Notes: a model not told the origin generated them from the sequence alone. Shown: positions 16,420 through 26,445, numbered from the stretch's first letter. The stretch: 64,000 nucleotides of DNA from Bradyrhizobium nivariense (GCF_029846715.1 NZ_JARVWW010000032.1:1-64000), one strand, 5' to 3'. Numbers and translations are program-made.

Positions 16420-19400
16420 CTACGCCCCGATCGCGATTTTCGGCTCGGCGTCCGCGTTGGCGGCCATTTCGCGCAGCGCGCGCCGGTACTCGACCGGCAT
16501 TACCTTGCGGAATTTGGGCAGCCAGTCCTTCCAGTTGGCAAGGGTGTCGGCGGCGCGCTTGGAGCCGGTCGCTTTGGCATGGCGCGAGATCAGGACGTGC
16601 AGGCGCTCGACGTCGGAGGCGAGCAGGTTCTTGAACACGTCGACCCGGCCATGCGCCTCGAGGTCACCGGAGTGGTTGTAGGTGCCGGCGTTGATCAGCT
16701 TTTCCGACAGCACCGGCTCGAGCTCGACCATCCGGAGGTTGCACAATCCGTCGAAGTCGCCGCTCTCGTCGAGCACATAGGCAATGCCGCCGGACATGCC
16801 GGCCGCGAAGTTGCGTCCGGTCTTGCCGAGCACGACCACGATGCCGCCGGTCATGTATTCGCAGCAATGGTCGCCCGCGCCCTCGACCACCGCCACGGCG
16901 CCGGAATTGCGCACGGCAAAACGCTCGCCGGCGATGCCGCGGAAGTAGCACTCGCCTTGAATGGCGCCGTACATCACGGTGTTGCCGACGATGATGCTCT
17001 CCTCCGGCACGATGCCGCTATTGGCCGGCGGCTTGACGATGATCTTGCCGCCCGAGAGGCCCTTGCCGACATAGTCGTTGGCTTCGCCTTCGAGCTCGAA
17101 GGTGACGCCTTGCGCCAGCCACGCGCCGAAGGCCTGGCCAGCGGTGCCCTTGAGCCCGACATGGATCGTGTCGTGCGGCAGGCCGGCATGACCGTAGATC
17201 TTGGCGACCGCGCCCGACAGCATCGCGCCGGCGGAGCGGTTGGTGCTGTTGATCGCGGCCTCGATCTTGACCGGCGCGCCGCGATCGAGCGCGGGCGTCG
17301 CCTTCTCGATCAGCGTGCGATCGAGCACGGCCTCCAGATGATGGTTCTGGCGCTCCGAATGATAGATCTTCTGGCCCTTCTCCTCCTTCTGCCGGACGAA
17401 CAGCTTGGAGAAGTCGAGCCCCTTGGCCTTCCAGTGCGCGACCAGCTTGGTCTGGTCGAGCAGCTGCACCTGGCCGATCATCTCGTTGAAGGTACGGAAG
17501 CCGAGCGAGGCCATGATCTCGCGAACTTCCTCGGCGACGAAGAAGAAGTAGTTGATCACATGCTCGGGCTGGCCGGTGAAGCGCTTGCGCAGGACCGGGT
17601 CCTGGGTCGCGACGCCGACCGGGCAGGTGTTGAGATGGCACTTGCGCATCATGATGCAGCCGGCCGCGATCAAGGGCGCAGTGGCGAAACCGAATTCATC
17701 GGCGCCGAGCAGCGCGCCGATGACGACGTCACGGCCGGTGCGGAAGCCGCCGTCGACCTGGACCACGATGCGGCTGCGCAGCCGCTCGCGCACCAGCGTC
17801 TGGTGGGTTTCAGCGAGACCGATCTCCCACGGCGAGCCGGCGTGCTTGATCGAGGTCAGCGGCGAAGCGCCGGTGCCACCCTCGAAGCCCGCGATGGTGA
17901 CGTGGTCGGCGCGCGCCTTGGCGACGCCCGCGGCCACCGTGCCGACGCCGATCTCGGAGACGAGCTTGACCGAGACCGCGCCGTCCGGGTTGACGTTCTT
18001 GAGGTCGTAGATGAGCTGCGCCAGATCCTCGATCGAGTAGATGTCGTGGTGCGGCGGCGGCGAGATCAGGCCGACGCCCGGCGTCGAATGCCGGACCTTT
18101 GCGATGGTCGCGTCGACCTTGTGGCCGGGCAGCTGGCCGCCTTCGCCGGGCTTTGCTCCTTGCGCCATCTTGATCTGCATCATGTCGGAGTTGACGAGAT
18201 ACTCCGTGGTGACGCCGAAGCGGCCCGAGGCGACCTGCTTGATCGCCGAGCGCATGCTGTCGCCGTTCGGCAGCGGCTTGAAGCGGTCGGCTTCCTCGCC
18301 GCCTTCGCCGGTGTTCGACTTGCCGCCGATCCGGTTCATGGCGATCGCGAGCGTGGTGTGCGCCTCGCGCGAGATCGAGCCGAAGCTCATTGCGCCGGTG
18401 GCGAAACGCTTGACGATGTCCTTGGCCGGCTCGACCTGGTCGAGCGGCACCGGCTTGCGCTTCTCTTCGTCCGCGCTCTTGATCCGGAACAGGCCGCGCA
18501 GCGTCAGGAGGCGCTCCGACTGCTCGTTGAGGATCTTCGCGAAAGCGCGGTAGCGTTCCAGCGAATTGCCGCGCGCGGCGTGCTGCAGCAGCCCCACCGA
18601 CTCGGCGGTCCACGCATGGTCCTCGCCGCGGCTGCGATAGGCATATTCGCCGCCGACATCGAGCGAGGTCTTGTAAACGAGAGCCTCGCCGAACGCGTCG
18701 GCATGACGGCGCACCGCCTCTTCGGCGATCTCGCCAAGACCGACGCCCTCGACGCGGGTATGCGTGCCGGCGAAGAATTTTCCGACGAATTCCGCCTTCA
18801 GGCCGATGGCGTCAAAGATCTGCGCGCCGCAATAGGACTGGTAGGTCGAGATGCCCATCTTGGACATCACCTTCAGCAGGCCCTTGCCGATCGACTTGAT
18901 GTAGCGCTTGACGATCTCGTAGTCGTCGAGCGGGCCGGGCAGGCGGTCCTTCATCGCGATGATGGTTTCGAACGCGAGATACGGATTGATCGCTTCCGCG
19001 CCGTAGCCCGCGAGACAGGCGAAGTGATGCACTTCGCGCGGCTCGCCGGATTCGACGACGAGACCGACCGAGGTGCGCAGGCCCGTGCGGATCAGATGAT
19101 GGTGCACGGACGCACAAGCCAGCAGCGACGGGATCGGCACGCGGTCGCTGCCGACCATGCGGTCGGACAGGATGATGATGTTGACGCCCTCACGCACCGC
19201 GCTCTCGGCGCGCGCACAGAGCTCGTCCAGCACCTGGTCCATGCCGGCGGCACCGAGGCCGGCGTGGAAGGTGGTGTCCAGCGTGCGCGACTTGAAGTGC
19301 GATTCCGCCACGTCAGAGATCGAGCGGATCTTTTCGAGATCCGCATCGGTCAGGATCGGCTGGCGCGCTTCGAGACGCTTGGTGGTGGCGAGGCCCTGCA

Positions 19401-21153
19401 GGTCGAACAGGTTCGGCCGCGGTCCGATGATCGAGACCAGGCTCATCACCAGCTCCTCGCGGATCGGGTCGATCGGCGGGTTGGTGACCTGCGCAAAGTT
19501 CTGCTTGAAGTAGGTGAACAGCGGCTTGGCCTTGGCCGACAGCGCCGAGATCGGCGTGTCGTTGCCCATCGAGCCCGCGGCTTCCTCGCCGGTGGAGGCC
19601 ATCGGCGTCATCAGGATGGTGATGTCTTCCTGGCTGTAGCCGAACGCCTGCTGGCGATCGAGCAGCGACATGTTGGAGCGCACGCCGGTGGTCGGCACCT
19701 TCGGCAGCTCTTCCAGCACGATCTGGGTCCGCTCCAGCCACTCCGTGTAGGGATGGCTCCTGGCGAGCTCGGCCTTGATCTCGTCGTCGGGGATGAGGCG
19801 GCCCTGCTCGAGGTCGACCAGCAGCATCTTGCCGGGCTGCAAGCGCCACTTGGTGATGATCTGGTCCTCGGGGATCGTCAGCACGCCCATCTCGGACGCC
19901 ATCACGATGCGGTCGTCCTTGGTGACAAGATAGCGCGCGGGCCGCAGGCCGTTGCGATCGAGCGTGGCACCGATCTGGCGGCCGTCGGTGAAGGCGATCG
20001 CGGCGGGGCCGTCCCACGGCTCCATCAAGGCTGCATGATATTCGTAGAAGGCGCGGCGCTTCTCATCCATCAAGGGATTGCCGGCCCACGCCTCCGGAAT
20101 CATCATCATGACGGCGTGCGGCAGCGAGTAGCCGCCCTGCACCAGGAATTCGAGCGCGTTGTCGAAGCAGGCGGTGTCCGACTGGCCTTCGTAGGAGATC
20201 GGCCAGAGCCGGTTGATGTCCTTGCCGTACAGCTCGGAGCTCACCGAGGCCTGGCGCGCCGCCATCCAGTTGACGTTGCCGCGCAGCGTGTTGATCTCGC
20301 CGTTATGCGCGATCATGCGGTAGGGATGCGCCAGCGACCACGCCGGGAAGGTGTTGGTCGAGAAGCGCTGGTGAACGAGTGCGAGCGCGCTCGCGAAATC
20401 CTTCTCGTGCAAATCGGGATAGTACTTGCCGAGCTGGTCGGCGAGGAACATGCCCTTGTAGATCACGGTGCGGCAGGACATCGAGCAAGGATAATAGCCG
20501 GCGAGGCCGCGGTCGCGGCGCTGATAGATCGCTTGCGAGATCGACTTGCGCAGGATGTAGAGCCGGCGTTCGAAATCGTCCTCGGTCTTGGCGGTGCCGT
20601 TGCGGCCGATGAACACCTGCATGCAGGCAGGCTCGGTCGGCTTCACGGTGACGCCGAGCGAGGAATTGTCGGTCGGCACGTCGCGCCAGCCGAGCAGCGT
20701 CAGGCCCTCTTCCTTGATCTGGTCGGCGATGATGCTCTTGATGACGTTGCGCCAGGCAGTGTCGCGCGGCATGAACAACGCGCCGATGGCGTATTCGCCG
20801 GGATTGGGCAGCGCGAAGCCGAGCTCCTTCGCCTTGCGGCTGAAGAAAGCATGCGGAATCTGCACCAGAATGCCGGCTCCGTCACCGGCGCGCGGGTCGG
20901 CGCCGACAGCGCCGCGGTGCTCGAGGTTGCAGAGGATGCTCAGCGCGTCCGCGACGATCTCGCGGGACTTCTTGCCCTTGATGTTGGCGATGAAGCCGAC
21001 GCCGCAGGAATCCTTTTCCAGGCTGGGATCGTAGAGGCCTTCAGCCGGCGGACGCGAATTGTGTTCCTGAATCGGATCGGTCGTTTTCGAGGCGACCGTC
21101 GCCGACAGTTGTTCTGCCACGATGTTTCCGCGCTCGACTTGCGACCCGTTCAT
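16420..21153 (-). CDS. gltB: Glutamate synthase large subunit (GOGAT alpha)
   Basis: 1577 residues from ATG 21153 (GGAGAGGAC upstream). GltB converts glutamine and 2-oxoglutarate to two glutamates with electrons from GltD. The class-II amidotransferase nucleophile follows a propeptide in SLEKDSCGVGFIAN (Cys50). The FMN domain (GGTGASPLTSIKHAG) and the 3Fe-4S cysteines (CIMMRKCHLNTCPVGVA) are present, and the C-terminal glutamine-amide-transfer-like beta-helix (GGxxxxVxG repeats) is complete. Length is normal for bacterial GltB. gltD, usually adjacent, is absent from the window. High-GC core-like sequence between nif blocks suggests translocation or duplication of a chromosomal gene. Confidence 0.97.
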   Translation of the reverse strand: MNGSQVERGNIVAEQLSATVASKTTDPIQEHNSRPPAEGLYDPSLEKDSCGVGFIANIKGKKSREIVADALSILCNLEHRGAVGADPRAGDGAGILVQIPHAFFSRKAKELGFALPNPGEYAIGALFMPRDTAWRNVIKSIIADQIKEEGLTLLGWRDVPTDNSSLGVTVKPTEPACMQVFIGRNGTAKTEDDFERRLYILRKSISQAIYQRRDRGLAGYYPCSMSCRTVIYKGMFLADQLGKYYPDLHEKDFASALALVHQRFSTNTFPAWSLAHPYRMIAHNGEINTLRGNVNWMAARQASVSSELYGKDINRLWPISYEGQSDTACFDNALEFLVQGGYSLPHAVMMMIPEAWAGNPLMDEKRRAFYEYHAALMEPWDGPAAIAFTDGRQIGATLDRNGLRPARYLVTKDDRIVMASEMGVLTIPEDQIITKWRLQPGKMLLVDLEQGRLIPDDEIKAELARSHPYTEWLERTQIVLEELPKVPTTGVRSNMSLLDRQQAFGYSQEDITILMTPMASTGEEAAGSMGNDTPISALSAKAKPLFTYFKQNFAQVTNPPIDPIREELVMSLVSIIGPRPNLFDLQGLATTKRLEARQPILTDADLEKIRSISDVAESHFKSRTLDTTFHAGLGAAGMDQVLDELCARAESAVREGVNIIILSDRMVGSDRVPIPSLLACASVHHHLIRTGLRTSVGLVVESGEPREVHHFACLAGYGAEAINPYLAFETIIAMKDRLPGPLDDYEIVKRYIKSIGKGLLKVMSKMGISTYQSYCGAQIFDAIGLKAEFVGKFFAGTHTRVEGVGLGEIAEEAVRRHADAFGEALVYKTSLDVGGEYAYRSRGEDHAWTAESVGLLQHAARGNSLERYRAFAKILNEQSERLLTLRGLFRIKSADEEKRKPVPLDQVEPAKDIVKRFATGAMSFGSISREAHTTLAIAMNRIGGKSNTGEGGEEADRFKPLPNGDSMRSAIKQVASGRFGVTTEYLVNSDMMQIKMAQGAKPGEGGQLPGHKVDATIAKVRHSTPGVGLISPPPHHDIYSIEDLAQLIYDLKNVNPDGAVSVKLVSEIGVGTVAAGVAKARADHVTIAGFEGGTGASPLTSIKHAGSPWEIGLAETHQTLVRERLRSRIVVQVDGGFRTGRDVVIGALLGADEFGFATAPLIAAGCIMMRKCHLNTCPVGVATQDPVLRKRFTGQPEHVINYFFFVAEEVREIMASLGFRTFNEMIGQVQLLDQTKLVAHWKAKGLDFSKLFVRQKEEKGQKIYHSERQNHHLEAVLDRTLIEKATPALDRGAPVKIEAAINSTNRSAGAMLSGAVAKIYGHAGLPHDTIHVGLKGTAGQAFGAWLAQGVTFELEGEANDYVGKGLSGGKIIVKPPANSGIVPEESIIVGNTVMYGAIQGECYFRGIAGERFAVRNSGAVAVVEGAGDHCCEYMTGGIVVVLGKTGRNFAAGMSGGIAYVLDESGDFDGLCNLRMVELEPVLSEKLINAGTYNHSGDLEAHGRVDVFKNLLASDVERLHVLISRHAKATGSKRAADTLANWKDWLPKFRKVMPVEYRRALREMAANADAEPKIAIGA

Positions 21154-21285
21154 GTTCTCGTCCTCTCCATGCGGCAAGCTGCCTCACCGCCATCTTCGGC
21201 GCACCTTGGGCGTCCCGCGGCACCCGCTTCTGGGTCACCGCTCGTCCGCTCGCGAGCCGCATTTTCTTAAATTCAGGCCAAGAAT

Positions 21286-22404
21286 TCAGGCCAAGGCGTT
21301 CTTCGTCCCCGAGAACGGATTTGCCTCCTCATCCTCGTACTTGGCCAAGGCCTTAAGCAGCAGCCGCAGGTAGTGCGCCTTCTCTTCAGCCCCCATTGGC
21401 CTCGGGCCGTCCAGCGACTTCACCGCCGACTCGACTAACTCGACCGCACGATCCCTGTTGCCGCTTTCGAAATAATACTGAGCGACCGCCACATAGGACA
21501 GAAACTTGGGGCGGCCGCGGCCTTCTGGAGAGTTCAGCGCGAGGATGTGTTCGGCCAACTCCTTGCTCATCGCAAAGCGATCAGAATGCGGGAAATCAGA
21601 GTTGTCCTCCGCTGGATTAGAGAGTTGGCAGATCGCTTGCACCTTCCACAACTCGGATTGTTTTTCGATCGCATCGCCAACCAATTGACGCACAACGGGT
21701 AACCCCGTCCGCATGTCATGGATTTTGTGCAGGAGCAGATCCGCATGAACGAGGCGAACGTTGATGTCGTCCGGCATCACTGGGACGCCCTCTTTAGCGG
21801 CCGAAAGCGTCGTCGACGAATCCTGCGCCTTCAGCGCCGGTCCAAGTTTGCCCCAGAATGCTTGCATCCGGGCTTTCTCGCGCATTTTAGATTCTGCTTT
21901 AGCGATTCGCTCCGCATCCGCTGCTTTGGCTTCATCGCTGGTGCGCCAAGTGCCATTTACGATTTTTGGAAACACGTCATTCAGTTGCATCGGGTGACCG
22001 ATAAAGGCGACGTGACCGTCGCGGTCGATGACGAATGAGGTGGGGATAGTGGTAGAAAAACTGGGCGCCATCCAAAGCTTCTTCATTTTTCCGGCGTAAT
22101 CGAACGCGATCCGAAATTTCAGCTTGGAGCCTTTCTCGGTCAACCACGCGTCCAAGCTTGTTCGCGCCTCCTCGGCCGTTGAGCCTCGCTCGGAAGCTGC
22201 AACTGCAATGACCTCAACTGCGCTATGGTTGTATTTCTCTTGCAGCTGCGCGAGATGGGGAATCTCCGCCCCACATCCGCCGCACCAAGTCGCCCAAAAC
22301 TCGACAATATACAGCGTACCCAGCTTAAAGTTGGTGAGGGGCTCGCCACGTACCCAGCTTTCCACCCTGATCGGAGGAGCTGGCGACTCCATACGAAGGA
22401 TCAC
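21286..22404 (-). CDS. TlpA-like thioredoxin-fold protein with long C-terminal helical domain
   Basis: About 372 residues if started at GTG 22404 (GGAGAACAAC upstream); ATG 22392 and TTG 22452 are alternatives. The N-terminal 150 residues form a TlpA/AhpC-type redoxin: PPIRVESWVRGEP, then YIVEFWATWCGGCGAEIPHL with the CxxC, and a cis-Pro region TTIPTSFVIDRDG. The C-terminal 200 residues are helical, rich in charged residues (ADAERIAKAESKMREKAR) with a possible TPR-like section (YVAVAQYYFESGNRDRAVELVE). No signal peptide is visible with these starts, so it may be cytoplasmic, unlike classic TlpA. A consensus sigma-54 site upstream suggests co-regulation with nif. A role in thiol redox or oxidative protection is inferred. 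Confidence 0.75.
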   Translation of the reverse strand: MILRMESPAPPIRVESWVRGEPLTNFKLGTLYIVEFWATWCGGCGAEIPHLAQLQEKYNHSAVEVIAVAASERGSTAEEARTSLDAWLTEKGSKLKFRIAFDYAGKMKKLWMAPSFSTTIPTSFVIDRDGHVAFIGHPMQLNDVFPKIVNGTWRTSDEAKAADAERIAKAESKMREKARMQAFWGKLGPALKAQDSSTTLSAAKEGVPVMPDDINVRLVHADLLLHKIHDMRTGLPVVRQLVGDAIEKQSELWKVQAICQLSNPAEDNSDFPHSDRFAMSKELAEHILALNSPEGRGRPKFLSYVAVAQYYFESGNRDRAVELVESAVKSLDGPRPMGAEEKAHYLRLLLKALAKYEDEEANPFSGTKNALA

Positions 22405-22543
22405 GTTGTTCTCCAAAGCTATTCCCAAACCTTCGCGCGATCGTAGGCGCAAGCTCGTTTGTCTCTAAGAAACGGGGCACGAGTTCAATGAACGAGAGAG
22501 CGCGTCTGCATCCACTCCGCCTGACACCGTGCTCAATCCCAGC

Positions 22544-22559
22544 AGCAATGGCCGTGCCA
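22544..22559 (-). promoter_or_regulatory. Sigma-54 promoter upstream of the TlpA-like gene
   Basis: Minus strand TGGCACGGCCATTGCT is an exact consensus match. It lies about 140 bases upstream of the GTG start. No perfect TGT-N10-ACA was found in the 160 bases beyond it, so the activator is uncertain. Confidence 0.6.
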
Positions 22560-23234
22560 ACGCCAGCAACGAACATCACGCACCTGATTCGGTCTAAAAT
22601 CACTCGGCCGCTCAACACGACGGCGCGTTTGTAGCTGGCGGTCTCGTTCGATGTTAGACATCAGACGGGAGTTGTGCGCTTCGCGCCGTGGCGTTTTGTG
22701 CCCCGTTCATCGTGACGATCGCCCTGACGTTTTGATGATCGCGGCCGTAAGCCGGGGTCCGGAACCGGCAAATAGCTGTGAGTATGAGCCTCGCTTGCTC
22801 TGCCGGTCTGATTGCGCTCCTCCTACTCGGTGTTCCTGCTTCCTAAGGAAAGTGCGGCCGCGGCTGCCGCCGCTGGAAGATAATCCAGTAGCCGAATTGA
22901 GCGCCTGCGCAAATTACAAATGGTGGTTCGAACTTTGAATGGCGAGCTTTTGTGAGGATACATTCTAAAGGGCAGACAAGACGCAGTCCAGTCACAGTCC
23001 TGGAAGATCACGCGCAGCACCGGGATGAGATTCAGCACGCAAGTGAGGTCATAGAATTGGTGAAGAGAAACCGTCCTTATCAAAGTCCCGGCGAGACACT
23101 AACTCCACCATGCGTAGGGTCAAGCGCCAGGATCTCGAATCGGTCGCGCGGGAGGTTGTGGACGTCGGTCAGATCGCCCTCGCTCTGGTCGATATCGTGC
23201 GAATGTCATTTGGCAATTGCGTTAGCGCGCTGAC
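22560..23234. other. Intergenic, no recognisable gene
   Basis: Short frames exist on both strands but none has a motif or ribosome site. It separates the TlpA-like gene from the tail of the prolyl oligopeptidase pseudogene. Confidence 0.35.
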
Positions 23235-25316
23235 GCCCTCCCCGTCCCTGCCAGCCAATCTTGCTCTTCAGAAATTCAAAGCCGAGCACCTCGAAGCCGG
23301 CGCGCTCGTTGTTGTCCTTGCCGTAGCCGTGACCGCCGGCTGCCGGCTCGTATAACTACGCCTCATAGCCCATCGCCTGCAGCTTTGCCGCCATCTTGCG
23401 CGCGTGGCCGGGATGGACGCGGTCGTCGCGTCGTGTGGTGGCAATCAGGATCGGCGGATAGGGCTGGCCCGGCTTTGCGTTGTGATAGGCGGAGTAGGTC
23501 TTGAGCCACTCCCATTCCTCGGGCTTGTCGGGGTCGCCATATTCCGCGATCCAGCTCGCGCCGGCGAGCAGCTTTGTGTAGCGGCGCATGTCGATCAGCG
23601 GGATGGTGCAGAACAGCGCGCCGAAGCGCTCGGGGTATCGTACCAGCATGTTGGTGATGAGGATGCCGCCGTTCGATCCGGCTTGCGCGGCGATGCGCTT
23701 TGGTTGCGTCACGCCGCGGCGGACGAGATCGGCGGCAACGGCTGCGAAATCATCATGCGACAATTTCTTGCCGGCGAAACGGCCGGCATCGTGCCAGCGC
23801 GTGCCGAACTCGCCGCCGCCGCGCAAATTCGCCTGCACGGTCGTGCCGCCGCGCTCCAGCCAGAGCTTGCCGAGCGACGAATTGTAGTGCGGCTTCACCG
23901 CGAGTCCGAAGCCGCCATAGGCGCTCATATAGACCGGCGCATCGCCGGTCTCGCCGGCCGGGCCGGTCTGCACATAGCGAATCCGCTCGCCGTCAACCGA
24001 GATCGCCTCGTGCTGCGTCACCACGAGGCCGTCCGCGTTGAAGGTCTTCGGCGCCTGCTTGAGGACGGTCGGACTTTCCACACCGCGTTCGATCGGCAAG
24101 AGCGACGGCGGCGTCAGCGGGTCCTGCACATTGGCGAGCAGCTCGCCATTGCTCTCGGAGGAATGGCGATCGAGCGGCCAGACATCGACGACGCCGATCT
24201 CGGGAAGACCGCCAAGCCTCTCGCGGCTCCACCCAGTGGCGGACGGCGTGCAGATCTCGAATTGCGGCTGGAGCTCGTCGAGGATCGACAGCACCAGCCT
24301 GCCGCCGGCCCAGAACAGACCTTGCAGGGCACGGCGAGATTCCGGCTCGAACAGCACCGCGAAATCGCGGCTGCCGGCGAGGAACGCCGAGAGCGAGATG
24401 CCGAGCACGGCGTCGGCGGTGTAGGTTCGTCCTTCGATCGCCAGTCCGTGCGCAGTTTCATCGCAAACCAGTCGCCATGCGCCTGCATCCAGATGCCGGT
24501 CGGCAGGTCGAGCTTCGTTGTGGTGCCGGCCTCGTCGCGCAGCCAGATGCCGCAAGTCGATCTGGTCGATGATCCAGGTGCGCGGCGTCGCGCCGGTATC
24601 TCCACGCTGCCAAAGATCCCCATATGATCGGCCGTGGTCTCGAGGATCAGCTGCGCTTGATCCACGCTCTCGCCACGTCGCCACAGGCGAACGGTACGTG
24701 CATAGCCTGATGTCGTCACCATGCCCTCGCCGTGCGTGCTCGACAGCAGCAGCGTGTCCGGATCGAGCCAATCGACGCCGCCCTTGGCTTCCGGCAGCGT
24801 AAAGCCGTCGGCGACAAAGCTCTTGGTATCCGCGTCGAATTCCCGCAAGGTGACGGCGTCGCTGCCGCCGCGCGACAGGCTCAGGATGGCTCGCGAGTGT
24901 CCCGGCAGCGATCTGATCGAGCTCAGCAGCCAGTCTTCGCCCTCGCTCGCGGCGAGCTTGTCGATATCCAGCACGATCTCCCACGCCGGATTGGGTTTGC
25001 GAAACTCCGCGAGCGTGGTGCGACGCCACAGCCCGCGTGGATGCTCGGCGTCCTTCCAGAGATTGTAGAGATAGCCGCCGCGCCGTCCCACATAGGGAAT
25101 GTTGTCCGGGCGATCGTAGATCGCGGCGAGCGTATCGCGGTCGCGTTCGAACGCCGCTCCGCCAAACACCCGCACCGTTCTGCTATTCTGCCGCTCGACG
25201 AAGTTCAACGCCCGTCCGCCTTCGATCTGTTCCAACCATAGATAGGGATCATCATCTGGAGTCGAGGCCGTTGGCCTTTCAATCCGCGACCTCAACGGCA
25301 CACCTTTTTTGACCAT
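23235..25316 (-). pseudogene. Prolyl oligopeptidase family (S9) gene, frameshifted and stopped
   Basis: The N-terminal propeller is open from ATG 25316 (DDPYLWLEQIEGGRAL) to about 24440, where the frame breaks; the rest continues in another frame (LAIEGRTYTADAVLG) through the hydrolase domain. The nucleophile motif AGSNGG and the acid region TRRDDRVHPGHARKMAA are present. After GYEA an in-frame TAG truncates the protein about 25 residues before the end, removing the catalytic histidine region (GGHGYGKDNNERAGFE is still readable beyond the stop). GC content is high, like gltB and the M16 pair, so it is probably another core gene carried into the region. Confidence 0.88.
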
Positions 25317-25458
25317 GATTCACTCCAAGCTTAGCATTGACGCGCACTTTCGACAGGGTTCAAGGCTTCGCGCCGTACATGTCGTCGCTCGATGCCGGAT
25401 CTCCCGCTACGTTTCTCTCTGACAAACCACCCCTGTTCATAGCGAGAGAAACGTCGGT

Positions 25459-25743
25459 TCAAGCAGCTTGCGCGTGGGTCTGACAGTTTGTCGGGCAGAC
25501 CCGGGCGCAGGCGCTGCAGCCGATGCAGGCCCCCTCGTCCTTCATCACCATGACCTTCTTTTCGACCTCATCGTCGTCCTCATCGAGATCGATCATCTCG
25601 CCGTCCTCGCTGAGGCCCTTCAGCGTCATGACCTCGCGGCCGCAGACCTTGTAGCAGCGGCCGCAGCCGATGCACTTGTTTGGATCGATCCAAACCAGGT
25701 AGTCCGGCATCCAATCGCGGCCGTCGCGGGTCCTGAATGACAT
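25459..25743 (-). CDS. fdxB: Nif-specific ferredoxin III, 2[4Fe-4S] (FdxB type)
   Basis: 94 residues. Two cluster motifs: CIGCGRCYKVCGRE near residue 24 and CIGCSACARVCPTNC near residue 73, separated by an acidic loop (DLDEDDDEVEKKV) that characterises ferredoxin III of nif clusters. It probably supplies electrons for nitrogenase or cofactor assembly. It is the last gene of the nifDKENX-DUF269-DUF683 series, 13 bases after the DUF683 gene. Confidence 0.92.
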   Translation of the reverse strand: MSFRTRDGRDWMPDYLVWIDPNKCIGCGRCYKVCGREVMTLKGLSEDGEMIDLDEDDDEVEKKVMVMKDEGACIGCSACARVCPTNCQTHAQAA

Positions 25744-25756
25744 GGCTTGAGGTCCG

Positions 25757-25957
25757 TTATCCTTTCTGTAGCGCCTGGAGATCTTGGCGCTTGCTTTCGA
25801 GCTCGCTGAAGGCGTCGTGGGCCTTCTGCGCCACGCTCAGGATCGCGGTCCAGTTGACAGGCAGATCCTCGGAGAGGTCGTGGAGGTCCATCTTGGCCTG
25901 GGTCGCTTTGGCCGACAGCTTCTTTATTTCCGCTTTCAGGCTTTCAACATCGCTCAT
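25757..25957 (-). CDS. DUF683 / CCE_0567-type small nif protein
   Basis: 66 residues, largely alpha-helical with a coiled-coil pattern (VESLKAEIKKLSAKATQAKMDLHDLSEDLP is read in parts) and the family segment LSEDLPVNW. CCE_0567 proteins form small helical bundles with possible metal sites in nif clusters; their role is unknown. Placed 7 bases after the DUF269 gene and just before fdxB, as in other proteobacterial nif operons. Confidence 0.9.
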   Translation of the reverse strand: MSDVESLKAEIKKLSAKATQAKMDLHDLSEDLPVNWTAILSVAQKAHDAFSELESKRQDLQALQKG

Positions 25958-25964
25958 ACTTGCC

Positions 25965-26435
25965 TCAATAATTCGCCACTTCCGGGAACTCGCGGATCAT
26001 CTCAACACCACTGCCGACGATTTTGTCGCCTTGCTCGGCAAGATGACAGAGATCGTTGAAACCAAAGCGATGCACGTCCCGTAGCTGCTTGCTCACGACA
26101 ACGAGCCGGCCCGCGATCAGCACGATCCGGCCGAACCCTTCATGATGCATCTTCAGCATTGGCGAGATCATCACACCCGTCGCCTTCTCGATCGAAAGCG
26201 CAATGGCGTCAAAGAACAACTGCAGTCGCCATATCGTGTCGGGGTCGGGATTGCCAACGATCGGCAGCGCACGGCGCTTGCGCTTGTCGAGAATGTAGGG
26301 TTCTAGCAGGTCGAGGTCCTTCTTGCCCTCCCAGGCGCCGTGGGTGTCCTGGGCGCGCCAGATCTTGATGAGCTCTTTGAGAAATGGCCGCTCCGCCGCG
26401 GCGGCGGCTGGAGTGATTTCAGACTGATCGGGCAT
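25965..26435 (-). CDS. NifX-associated protein (DUF269)
   Basis: 156 residues. Family features: PFLKELIKIWRAQDTHGAWE, the KKDLDLLEPYILDKRKRR stretch and PIVGNPDPDTIWRLQLFFDA. DUF269 genes follow nifX throughout proteobacteria and cyanobacteria; the protein is thought to assist FeMo-co handling but lacks an assigned reaction. It lies 10 bases downstream of nifX. Confidence 0.93.
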   Translation of the reverse strand: MPDQSEITPAAAAAERPFLKELIKIWRAQDTHGAWEGKKDLDLLEPYILDKRKRRALPIVGNPDPDTIWRLQLFFDAIALSIEKATGVMISPMLKMHHEGFGRIVLIAGRLVVVSKQLRDVHRFGFNDLCHLAEQGDKIVGSGVEMIREFPEVANY

Positions 26436-26445
26436 CCTCTTTCCT

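Noticed and set aside
16579..21270. A 1563-codon open frame on the plus strand
   Set aside because: It is exactly antisense to gltB. Its composition (Arg, Asp, Leu, Val, His rich) is what a high-GC gene produces on the opposite strand, and gltB has complete family motifs.
23404..24627. A 407-codon plus-strand frame
   Set aside because: Antisense to the prolyl oligopeptidase pseudogene, which is recognisable on the minus strand.
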